A stretch of 64,000 nt of DNA, taken from assembly GCA_017411805.1 (NCBI GenBank), contig JAFQPI010000019.1, forward strand, positions 81,660 to 145,659, in the 5' to 3' direction. Under the pieces are notes generated by a model. That model saw only the letters and a program-made list of their open reading frames with translations, had not been told where the DNA came from and ran no database searches. Position numbers and translations under genes: made by a program. Positions 24,378 to 32,142 of this stretch are shown piece after piece. Each line of letters begins with the position of its first letter. The stretch's first letter is position 1. The DNA comes from Clostridia bacterium. Lineage in GTDB: Bacteria; Bacillota; Clostridia; Oscillospirales; CAG-272.

Positions 24378-25967
24378 ATGAATGAAAATTTAAACGGAAG
24401 ATTTGACTTCACCGCGCGCATTTTCGACCGCGCGGAAACATGCGATCTTTCCGATGACTACACTTTGCCGGATTACATGCCGGCGATCGGGCGCGTCATT
24501 TCCTGCACCGCAACAGTCGCTCCCCCCACACTTTATCTCGGCGGAGGCAATCTCGAATTTGCCGGCGGTATTCGATACCGTCTGCTCTATGAATCGGCAG
24601 AAGATTCATCCCTATGGTGTTACGAGTTGCCCGGTGAATATGATTTTCTTATCCCCGCTGACCGTCTCTGCGATCTTCCCGAAGATCTCTCCGAACTTTC
24701 CGGCATTTCCGATGCAAAAGCGGAAAACATCTCCGCCAGAATAACAGCCCCTCGACGTCTCACTATCAAATCGAAAATTCGACTGAAATCTGCGCTTTGC
24801 TGCAGATCTGTTTTTGAAACCAAGTTCAGAGGAGATCTGAACAATACAGATGCCATCCGAACCCTTGAGGGTGTCGCAGCGTGCGGTATCGTAATCGGAG
24901 GGTCAAGCACCCCCGTCGTATGCCACGATAAGATCACTTTCTCCGAGGCGGGATTTACCGATAACAGCAACTACCGTCTGATCTCATCGCGCGGAAACGT
25001 CATGATCAGCCGTATGGAGAAATCCACGTCGTCCTTGGATTGCCGCGGCGAACTGAATGCTACAATAATTTTATCATCCGAAAACCCTGAAGACCGCCCG
25101 CGCAAGATCACGCGAAAGATTCCATTTTCCGTAGAGATCCCATTCGGCGACTATCACGATTCTGCAGCTAATCACATAGGGCTGCGTGCGAGTGGCGTAT
25201 GTCCGAATATTTCAATGTCTACAGATGAGGAAGGAATCAACCTCGAAGCAACAATAATAATTTCTGCCGAGGCAGCCGCAACGTCGCGGATTACTTACCT
25301 GAAAGATATATATTCGAGAAAAGCAGACTGCGAAACCTCGCGTACTTCCCTCGTGCTTCCTATACCGCAGGCATGTTTCAATGGAAATGTTACTATAAGC
25401 TCTTCTGCCAACCTCTCCGATATTGGGCTTGACAGCGGCATGAGAATTCTCGATTGCATTGCTCATGCTACGCCAACGATTGAAAAAGAGATCACAACGG
25501 ACGGCAAGCTTATTATAAGCGGAAAACTGAAGATCAACGTCATCGCAGACAACGGTGCAGAACTGATTCCGTCAGAATTCGAATCTCCCTTTAAGTATGT
25601 CACCGAAATTCAAAACTGTAAAAATATCCATAATCCCGTAATTGACGTTATTACAGCTATATCCGATATAAAATGCCGTATCGACGGCGGCAAGCTTACT
25701 TCGGATTGCGAGCTCTGCTTTGCAATTCTTCTTGAGAATGAAGTGTCAATAAACGCAATTTCCGAAGTAAATTTCACTTCAGCAGAGGAGCAAAGCATAT
25801 CTCTCTCAAAAATTTTAATATGCTATCCAACACTCGGCGAGACGCTATGGGATGTTGCTAAAAAATATCGCTCCGATGCCTTTGAGATAGCGGAAAAGAA
25901 TTCTCTGAGTGTCACAGAGTATGACGATCCAAATTCGCTCTCAAATTCGAAATTCATCATCATATAA
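24378..25967 (+). CDS. SPOCS (DUF3794) domain protein with C-terminal LysM-like domain
   Basis: 529 residues from the ATG after CACGGAGG. Repeated SPOCS-type beta modules can be seen, e.g. around residues 30-130, 170-290 and 350-480 (KEITTDGKLIISGKLKINVIA). The last 50 residues (YPTLGETLWDVAKKYRSDAFEIAEKNSL) form a LysM-like module. This architecture is that of SpoVID/SafA-related spore-coat morphogenetic proteins found across sporulating Clostridia. No clear SigA promoter precedes it, compatible with a sporulation sigma factor. A role in spore envelope assembly is family-based inference. Confidence 0.85.
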   Translation: MNENLNGRFDFTARIFDRAETCDLSDDYTLPDYMPAIGRVISCTATVAPPTLYLGGGNLEFAGGIRYRLLYESAEDSSLWCYELPGEYDFLIPADRLCDLPEDLSELSGISDAKAENISARITAPRRLTIKSKIRLKSALCCRSVFETKFRGDLNNTDAIRTLEGVAACGIVIGGSSTPVVCHDKITFSEAGFTDNSNYRLISSRGNVMISRMEKSTSSLDCRGELNATIILSSENPEDRPRKITRKIPFSVEIPFGDYHDSAANHIGLRASGVCPNISMSTDEEGINLEATIIISAEAAATSRITYLKDIYSRKADCETSRTSLVLPIPQACFNGNVTISSSANLSDIGLDSGMRILDCIAHATPTIEKEITTDGKLIISGKLKINVIADNGAELIPSEFESPFKYVTEIQNCKNIHNPVIDVITAISDIKCRIDGGKLTSDCELCFAILLENEVSINAISEVNFTSAEEQSISLSKILICYPTLGETLWDVAKKYRSDAFEIAEKNSLSVTEYDDPNSLSNSKFIII

Positions 25968-25995
25968 AAAATGCCCTCCGTTCGGAGGGCATTTC
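25966..25995. terminator. bidirectional terminator
   Basis: AAATGCCCTCCG-TTCG-type hairpin with GGAGGGCATTT, between the convergent SPOCS gene and GLUG-type surface protein. Confidence 0.9.
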
Positions 25996-26005
25996 ATTAT
26001 GTAAA

Positions 26006-27478
26006 TTAGTTTTCTCTCTTCTTTGCTACGATGCCGGTAGCTGCAATTGCAACGATTGCAATAACAAGATAGAATATTGCGGAGTCACCGGTGGGAGTTG
26101 ACGAACCGGGCTCAGTGGTCTCGGGAGCGGGCTCGGTTGTTTCGGGAGCGGGCTCGGTTGTTTCGGGAGCGGGCTCGGTTGTTTCGGGAGCGGGCTCAGT
26201 GGTTTCGGGAGCGGGCTCAGTGGTCTCGGGAACTTCGGGCTCGGTAGATTCTACCTGACCTGCGGTTGCAACGATCTTGAGTGTAAGTACGCCGTCAACG
26301 AGAGCGTAAGCCTCACCGAGAGCGGTTACGGTTGCGTCGCTGTTAATATCTGCAATTGCCTTAGCCTCGCCGGCAACATAACCGGGAGCAGTATCGGGAG
26401 CAAGTGCATTGCTTGCACAGCCTTCAAGATAGATAGAGTTCTTTACGGAACCTTCAGTTGTAATCAGGCCGGCAAGATGACCGTACTGAGCTGCATTCTT
26501 GTTATCAATATTAATGGTTACCTTACCGACACTTACACAATTTTCGATAACGCCATTTCCATAAAGTCTGCCGGTAATACCACCGGAGAGACGCTGACCG
26601 GAAACATCAGCATAGTTAATGCAGTTTGAAATCTTTACAAGCGTGCCATCTCCTGCTTTATTGCTCGAACCGCCTGTCTGAGCTACGATACCTCCGCTCA
26701 GAGGAGTGGTAGAAGATACGGTACCGAAGTTAGCGCAGTTTTCAACGATAATTTCGCGTCCGTTGAGCTGACCTGCAATACCACCTATAATGGAATTGCC
26801 GCTGGTGCTATTATATGAAACAGAACCGTAGTTTACACATCCGGAGATGGTCAGAATAATCTGATTCTTTCTGTTAGCACCACCAAAAATACCTCCGGAA
26901 TAGCCGTTTCCGCTGGTAACTTCGATGTCAGCATAGTTTACGCAGTTCTCAACAACAAGATAACGTACAAAATCTGTATCCTTCTGCTCATCTGTGAAGT
27001 CAGTGATTTTACCGACGATACCGCCAACATTGGTCTTACCCTTGAAATAAGAATCCTTAACGGTAAGATTCTTTACCGAACCATCAGCATATGCAAAGAA
27101 GCCAACGCCCTCAGCATCGGAAACTACGCAAAGACCCGAAACAGTCTTGCCGTTACCATCAAAATTACCGTTAAAAGGAATGGGATTCCAGTTAGATTCT
27201 GTGGGGAGCTCAGAACCCTTGGTGTAAGAAGACCATACGATATCGTTTGTCAGCTTATAGCTTGCATTGTCAACGGGATTTGCAGCAAAATAAGCAAGAT
27301 CCGCACCGTTTGCGATCAGATAAGGATCAGCTTCTGTACCAGAGCCCGAAAGGGACGCAGATACGCTTGTTCCATCATATACCTCTGCTGCAGAGATATA
27401 CATTGCAACCATACCGATTGCGGAAAGACCCATAAGAATTGCCAGAACTGCGGCAACTACACGTACTGTCTTTGTCAT
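26006..27478 (-). CDS. secreted beta-helix (GLUG-motif) surface protein with PT-rich stalk and TGD-KKREN anchor
   Basis: 490 residues. A signal/membrane segment (about 5-30) is followed by SGSGTEADPYLIANGADLAYFA, the usual lead-in to GLUG beta-helix proteins. At least five GLUG-like turns follow (VGGIVGKITD, SGGIFGGANR, IGGIAGQLNG, SGGIVAQTGG, SGGITGRLYG). A stalk of six PAPETTE repeats (about 425-460) leads to the terminus STPTGDSAIFYLVIAIVAIA...KKREN, a sorting-signal-like TGD, membrane span and basic end. Probably exposed on the cell surface as an adhesin or matrix protein. Same anchor type as the next gene and as 58986-59660. Confidence 0.85.
   Translation of the reverse strand: MTKTVRVVAAVLAILMGLSAIGMVAMYISAAEVYDGTSVSASLSGSGTEADPYLIANGADLAYFAANPVDNASYKLTNDIVWSSYTKGSELPTESNWNPIPFNGNFDGNGKTVSGLCVVSDAEGVGFFAYADGSVKNLTVKDSYFKGKTNVGGIVGKITDFTDEQKDTDFVRYLVVENCVNYADIEVTSGNGYSGGIFGGANRKNQIILTISGCVNYGSVSYNSTSGNSIIGGIAGQLNGREIIVENCANFGTVSSTTPLSGGIVAQTGGSSNKAGDGTLVKISNCINYADVSGQRLSGGITGRLYGNGVIENCVSVGKVTINIDNKNAAQYGHLAGLITTEGSVKNSIYLEGCASNALAPDTAPGYVAGEAKAIADINSDATVTALGEAYALVDGVLTLKIVATAGQVESTEPEVPETTEPAPETTEPAPETTEPAPETTEPAPETTEPAPETTEPGSSTPTGDSAIFYLVIAIVAIAATGIVAKKREN
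26108..26233. repeat. 21-bp tandem repeat encoding the PAPETTE stalk
   Basis: About six copies of a GGGCTCGGTTGTTTCGGGAGC-like unit in the coding strand's complement, giving seven-residue steps. Prone to copy-number change; not a CRISPR (no spacers). Confidence 0.85.
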
Positions 27479-27523
27479 TTGTTTTATACCTCACATTTTT
27501 GGCTTTCGCCGTTTTATAAATAT

Positions 27524-27552
27524 ATTATACTATATATTGAAAAAAAAAGCAA
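27524..27552 (-). promoter_or_regulatory. SigA-type promoter for the GLUG surface protein
   Basis: TTGCTT (27547-27552), 17-bp spacer, TATAAT (27524-27529) on the minus strand. Confidence 0.7.
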
Positions 27553-27575
27553 TAAGTTTATCAAAATTTTTTTAA

Positions 27576-27612
27576 AAAACAATCAGCTCCCCGAGGGGAG
27601 CTGATTGTTTAT
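27576..27612 (-). terminator. terminator of the Cys-repeat surface protein gene
   Basis: AAACAATCAGCTCCCC-GAG-GGGGAGCTGATTGTTT hairpin followed on the minus strand by T-rich sequence. Confidence 0.9.
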
Positions 27613-27635
27613 GTAAGAATTTAATCTATTTCAGA

Positions 27636-30248
27636 TTAGTTCTCTCTCTTCTTGAAGCTAACTGCAGCAACGCCGAGGGTTGCAACAGCAACGATAGCTA
27701 CTACGAAGAATACAGCGTTGTCACCGGTGCCGGGGTTCTCGGGCTGAGTGGGTTCGCCGGTTGCGGGAAGAATAACAGCCTTGAGGTTGGTATTCTTGGT
27801 GCAGAGCTCATCAAGCCATGCATATCCGCAATCCTTGCAGTACCAGTACTCGATGTTACCGTTCTCGGTAGCGGTGGGTGCTACTGCTGCTACGTGCTCT
27901 ACGTTGTGAGATACGGGAAGAATTACAGACTTAAGGTTGGTGTTCTGCTGGCAGAGCTCGTCAAGCCATGCAAATCCGCACTTCTCGCAGTACCAGTACT
28001 CAATGTTGCCTTCCTCGAAGCATGTGGGAGCCTTAGCCTCTACGTGCTTGATCTCGTGAGTAATGGGAAGAATTACAGACTTGAGGTTGGTGTTCAGATG
28101 GCAAAGCTCATCGAGCCATGCGTATCCGCACTTCTCACAGTACCAGTACTCTACGTTACCTTCCTCGAAGCATGTGGGAGCCTTTGCTTCTACATGTACG
28201 AGCTCGTGTGCAACGGGAAGTACTACTGCAAGCATGTTGGTGTTGAGTGTGCACTCTGCATCAAGCCATGCCTGACCGCATACTGCACAGTACCAATATT
28301 CGATGTTACCGATATCGGTGCAGCTGGGTGCCTTAGCCTCTACGTGAATGATCTCGCCGTGTGCCATGGGAAGTACTACTGCAAGAAGGTTGGTGTTGAG
28401 TGTGCACTCTGCATCAAGCCATGCCTGACCGCATACTGCACAGTACCAGTATTCGATATTACCGTTCTCGAAGCAAGCAGGAGCCTTAGCCTCTACGTGA
28501 GTTGCCTCTGCGTGTGCCATGGGAAGAATTACTGCCTTGAGGTTGGTGTTGCGTGTGCACTCTGCATCAAGCCATGCATATCCACAGTCTACACAGTACC
28601 AGTACTCAATGTTACCGTCCTCGAAGCAAGCGGGAGCCTTAGCCTCTACGTGAATGATCTCACCGTGTGCCATGGGAAGAATTACGTTCTTGAAGTTGGT
28701 AAGCTGAGTGCGTGCCTCATCCTGCCATACCTTCTCACACTCTTCGCAGTACCAGTACTCGATGTTACCGTCCTCGAAGCAAGCGGGAGCCTTAGCCTCT
28801 ACGTGTACTACTTCTCCGCCGAGTTCGGGGAGGATTACGTTCTTGGAGTTGCTGATTTCTCTGAGGAGCTCGTCAGTCCATACGGTCTCACAAGTGTAGC
28901 ATACCCAATACTCAATGTTGCCTTCGTAGTGGCAGCCGGGAGCTACTGCTTCGAAGTGAGTAAGAGTTGCATGGTTTACAGGAAGAATTACGTTCTTGAA
29001 GTTGGTAAGCTGGGTGAGAGCCTCATCCTGCCATACCTGCTCGCACTCTGCGCAGTACCAGTACTCAATGTTGCCTTCCTCGTAGCAGTTAGGAGCCTTA
29101 GCCTCTACATGTACTACTTCGCCGCCGAGTGCGGGAAGAATTACTGCGAGGTGATTGGTAATCTGCATCTGTGTCTCATCTGCCCATACCATATCACAAT
29201 CTGCGCAGTACCAGTGCTCGATGTTACCTGTGTAGTGGCAACCGGGAGCTACTGCATCAATGTGAACTATGTTGTTGTGAGTTGCGGGAAGAATTACGTT
29301 CTTGAAGTTGGTAAGCTGAGTGCGTGCCTCATCCTGCCATACCTGCTCGCACTTCTCACAGTACCAGTACTCGATGTTGCCTTCCTCGAAGCATGCGGGT
29401 GCCTTTGCTTCTACGTGAATAACATCACCGCCTACCTCGGGAAGAATTACTGCGAGGTGGTTGGTAATCTGCATCTGTGCCTCATCTGCCCATACCATAT
29501 CACAATCTGCGCAGTACCAATGCTCGATGTTACCAGTATAGTGGCAATCGGGAGCTACTGCATCGATGTGAACGATGTTGTTGTGAGTTGCGGGAAGAAT
29601 TACGTTCTTGAAGTTGGTAAGCTGAGTGCGTGCCTCATCCTGCCATACCTGCTCACACTTCTCGCAGTACCAATGCTCGATGTTGCCTTCCTCGAAGCAT
29701 GCGGGTGCCTTTGCTTCTACGTGAACAACTTCGCCGCCTACCTCGGGAAGAATTACTGCGAGGTGGTTGGTAATCTGCATCTGTGCCTCATCTGCCCATA
29801 CCATGTCACAATCTGCGCAGTACCAGTGCTCGATGTTACCTGTGTAGTGGCAATCGGGAGCTACTGCTTCTACGTAAATCACGTTTTCATGGACGATAGG
29901 AAGAATTACGTTCTTGAGGTTGGTCATGCTCCAAGCCTCGCAAGATTCATCCAGCCATGCTGCACCGCAAGTCTTGCAGTACCAATACTCAACGTTGCCC
30001 TCGTTATCGCAGCCGGGCTTAACTGCTGCTACGTGCTCAACGTCGTGGAACTCACCGTACTCGATTCCTTCGCCACAAGAGCACTCACGGTACTTGTAGC
30101 AGGGAATGTCATTTACAGTGGTCCATGCGGTCCAATGATGGCCTTCGCCTTCGTGGAGTGTATCTGCTGCTGATACGCCAACTGCAATAGCAACCATTAC
30201 AGAAAGGCACATAACCAAAGCAAATACAATTGCTGTAAACTTTCTCAT
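27636..30248 (-). CDS. large secreted repeat protein: 15 Cys-pair repeats and TGD-KKREN anchor
   Basis: 870 residues from the ATG after AAAAGGAG. A signal peptide (MRKFTAIVFALVMCLSVMVAIAVGVSA) and a short N-region (WTAWTTVNDIPCYKYRECSCG) precede 15 consecutive repeats of about 51 residues: (A/S)C-x-E-x-GNIEYWYCxxCxxxWxDE...NxxxVILP...HVEAKAP. Each has a CxxC pair plus a Cys upstream, so each may bind zinc or form a disulfide. The end is PENPGTGDNAVFFVVAIVAVATLGVAAVSFKKREN, an NPxTG-like sorting signal. Likely a surface stalk or adhesin. Repeats 2-7 alternate in two subtypes, showing duplication of a two-repeat block. Confidence 0.88.
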   Translation of the reverse strand: MRKFTAIVFALVMCLSVMVAIAVGVSAADTLHEGEGHHWTAWTTVNDIPCYKYRECSCGEGIEYGEFHDVEHVAAVKPGCDNEGNVEYWYCKTCGAAWLDESCEAWSMTNLKNVILPIVHENVIYVEAVAPDCHYTGNIEHWYCADCDMVWADEAQMQITNHLAVILPEVGGEVVHVEAKAPACFEEGNIEHWYCEKCEQVWQDEARTQLTNFKNVILPATHNNIVHIDAVAPDCHYTGNIEHWYCADCDMVWADEAQMQITNHLAVILPEVGGDVIHVEAKAPACFEEGNIEYWYCEKCEQVWQDEARTQLTNFKNVILPATHNNIVHIDAVAPGCHYTGNIEHWYCADCDMVWADETQMQITNHLAVILPALGGEVVHVEAKAPNCYEEGNIEYWYCAECEQVWQDEALTQLTNFKNVILPVNHATLTHFEAVAPGCHYEGNIEYWVCYTCETVWTDELLREISNSKNVILPELGGEVVHVEAKAPACFEDGNIEYWYCEECEKVWQDEARTQLTNFKNVILPMAHGEIIHVEAKAPACFEDGNIEYWYCVDCGYAWLDAECTRNTNLKAVILPMAHAEATHVEAKAPACFENGNIEYWYCAVCGQAWLDAECTLNTNLLAVVLPMAHGEIIHVEAKAPSCTDIGNIEYWYCAVCGQAWLDAECTLNTNMLAVVLPVAHELVHVEAKAPTCFEEGNVEYWYCEKCGYAWLDELCHLNTNLKSVILPITHEIKHVEAKAPTCFEEGNIEYWYCEKCGFAWLDELCQQNTNLKSVILPVSHNVEHVAAVAPTATENGNIEYWYCKDCGYAWLDELCTKNTNLKAVILPATGEPTQPENPGTGDNAVFFVVAIVAVATLGVAAVSFKKREN
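27763..30010. repeat. array of 153-bp tandem repeats (15 copies) with 306-bp higher-order unit
   Basis: The DNA repeats every 153 bp through most of the gene. Near-identical segments at 29281 and 29587 are 306 bp (two units) apart, matching the alternating ADCDMVWADE and EKCEQVWQDE protein subtypes. This indicates recent block duplication. Confidence 0.85.
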
Positions 30249-30290
30249 TATTTGTTTTCTCCTTTTCTTATTTTGAAAGTTTTCGTGAAT

Positions 30291-30319
30291 ATTATACCAC
30301 ATATGCTTATATAAGTCAA
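30291..30319 (-). promoter_or_regulatory. SigA-type promoter for the Cys-repeat surface protein
   Basis: TTGACT (30314-30319), 17-bp spacer, TATAAT (30291-30296) on the minus strand, 43 nt before the start. The rest of the 30320-30505 gap is very AT-rich with nothing else recognisable. Confidence 0.8.
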
Positions 30320-30505
30320 TGCTTTTTCAAAAATCTTTCCTTCCAAACGATTGTTTTTTTGAAATTTATTTTTTGTAAATTTTTATACTTGTCATTTTTT
30401 CCATAAAAATACCTTGACTTCTGCATTTTCTTTGTACATTTTTTAATCTATTACTATTTATTTCCATAATTGTTTATTTAATGTTTCCTAAATTTTCTTT
30501 ACCCC

Positions 30506-30534
30506 TTTACAATGTCAAAGAAATGTGCTATAAT
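30506..30534 (+). promoter_or_regulatory. SigA-type promoter for the CHAP protein
   Basis: TTTACA (30506-30511), 17-bp spacer, TATAAT (30529-30534), 43 nt before the ATG. Confidence 0.75.
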
Positions 30535-30576
30535 ATTCCTACAGAACTCAAAATCCGGAGGTCAAAATTACAAAAA

Positions 30577-32100
30577 ATGACTACAAAACGAACCCTCTCG
30601 GCGATCTTATCGCTCATACTGATTTTTACCTTTTTGACGGCTTTTTCAGTCCCCGCTGCAGCTTCGATCAAGCCAAATTACTCGGCTTACGAATACGGTG
30701 ACGCATACAAAACGAGCAATTATTACGATCAGCTTCTTAAAGCAAAAAAGCAGCTCACGGGCGATCACAGATATGACGTAATACTCATCGCGCTTTCACA
30801 GGTTGGCTACCACGAAGGAGACAGCGACGCCGACATGGACGGCTGGAATCTCTCGGGAAGCAATAACTACGTCGAATACAACCGCCTTTTCTGCAAGCTT
30901 GACGGGATCTGGGGATACGCCTGGTGTGCCGCATTCGTCTCTTGGTGTCAATTCCAGGCCGACATTCCAGCGCAGATCGATTGCTCTGAGGTCAGCTGTC
31001 CCAGAATGATCAACGAGATACTTACTCCTCAAGGACTTTATAAGACCCGCGAATCGGGATACATACCATTGATCGGCGATCTGATCTATTTCAAAAGCGC
31101 GACGTCGAACGCAGTCTCTACCCACGTCGGACTCGTTGTCGGAGTCAAAGATGGATATGTATATACCGTTGAAGGAAACGGCGGCGACCGTGTCGGAAAA
31201 CACAAGTACGCGCTAAACGACAGCTACATTGTCGGCTACGGCGCGCTACAATATGAAACCAAAGAAGGAACAGACTATTCCGTATTCTCTCTCGAGGAAG
31301 ACACCAAGCCCGGCGAATACATAGTCACCGCCGACTCGTTAAACGTCCGTGCAGGTGCCGGAACCTCCTTCTCCATCCTCGGCACTCTTTCAAAAGATGA
31401 CCGAGTCGAGGTCCTCAAATTCAACGAAAGCTGGGGACGCATTGATTTTGGCGGAAAAGAGGGTTGGATTTCGGTCTCTTATCTCCGATCCGCCGATATG
31501 AACGTACACACTATATATTATAAGGTAGGAGAAGGAAAATTTTCTCTGACACAGCAAAGAAAACATCCCGGTAAGGACATGATCATTCCGGAAGAATCTC
31601 CTACGCTTACCGGTCACACCTTCCTCGGTTGGGCAACCGAAAGCAAGGGCGACGTCGTCTACAAGCCGGGTGACAAATACACCGCCGACGAGGATGCCAA
31701 ACTCTACGCGGTCTGGGAACCCGAGAAATTGACCGTCACCTTCCTTGACTACGACGGAAGCGTCCTTGCAACAACTCAATGCGACTATGGTACGCAAGTA
31801 AAATATCCCATCGAAACCGAGCCCACACGCGAGAACGATGGCGAAAACGCATATGAATTTGCGGGCTGGGACGTTGAGCTTTCGCGCTATCTCAAGCGTG
31901 ACACGACCTACACCGCGACCTACACCTCACGCCCGCTGACGGATGCGGAAAAAGAAGAATTCCTTGCCGCTCAGGCAACCGAGGAGATAACCGAAGCACC
32001 TGCAAATAACGGATGCGGAGCCTCTGTTTCTGTTATACCTCTCACCCTTATCATTCTACCCATCTCCCTTATCATCAAGAAAAACAAAAAGTCTTCCTAA
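30577..32100 (+). CDS. secreted CHAP-domain peptidoglycan hydrolase with SH3b and InlB-type repeats
   Basis: 507 residues. Signal peptide 1-30 (...FLTAFSVPAAAS). The CHAP amidase/endopeptidase domain spans about 60-230: catalytic Cys in GYAWCAAFVSWC and His in STHVGLVVG. An SH3b wall-binding domain (about 245-300, TADSLNVRAGAGTSFSILGTL), two Listeria-type beta repeats (GHTFLGWATES...YAVWEP and YEFAGWDVE...YTATYTS) and a C-terminal membrane span follow, preceded by NNGCGASVS and ending KKNKKSS. This anchor differs from the TGD-KKREN type. The ATG is chosen although GGAGG is a longish 16 nt upstream; the earlier in-frame ATGs lie before the promoter. Confidence 0.88.
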   Translation: MTTKRTLSAILSLILIFTFLTAFSVPAAASIKPNYSAYEYGDAYKTSNYYDQLLKAKKQLTGDHRYDVILIALSQVGYHEGDSDADMDGWNLSGSNNYVEYNRLFCKLDGIWGYAWCAAFVSWCQFQADIPAQIDCSEVSCPRMINEILTPQGLYKTRESGYIPLIGDLIYFKSATSNAVSTHVGLVVGVKDGYVYTVEGNGGDRVGKHKYALNDSYIVGYGALQYETKEGTDYSVFSLEEDTKPGEYIVTADSLNVRAGAGTSFSILGTLSKDDRVEVLKFNESWGRIDFGGKEGWISVSYLRSADMNVHTIYYKVGEGKFSLTQQRKHPGKDMIIPEESPTLTGHTFLGWATESKGDVVYKPGDKYTADEDAKLYAVWEPEKLTVTFLDYDGSVLATTQCDYGTQVKYPIETEPTRENDGENAYEFAGWDVELSRYLKRDTTYTATYTSRPLTDAEKEEFLAAQATEEITEAPANNGCGASVSVIPLTLIILPISLIIKKNKKSS

Positions 32101-32106
32101 TATATA

Positions 32107-32134
32107 TGCGGCATCTGCTTTCGCAGATGCCGCA
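32107..32134. terminator. bidirectional terminator
   Basis: GCGGCATCTGC-loop-GCAGATGCCGC between the convergent CHAP gene and the end of the ten-gene rod-shape operon. Confidence 0.85.
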
Positions 32135-32142
32135 ATATTATT

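Noticed and set aside
26108-30010. Possible CRISPR array
   Set aside because: 21-bp and 153-bp units are contiguous coding repeats with no unique spacers, and no cas genes are near.
27894-30173. Long open frame opposite the 15-repeat protein
   Set aside because: Repetitive sequence keeps the opposite frame open. No signal peptide or family, and the minus-strand gene has promoter, ribosome site, signal and anchor.
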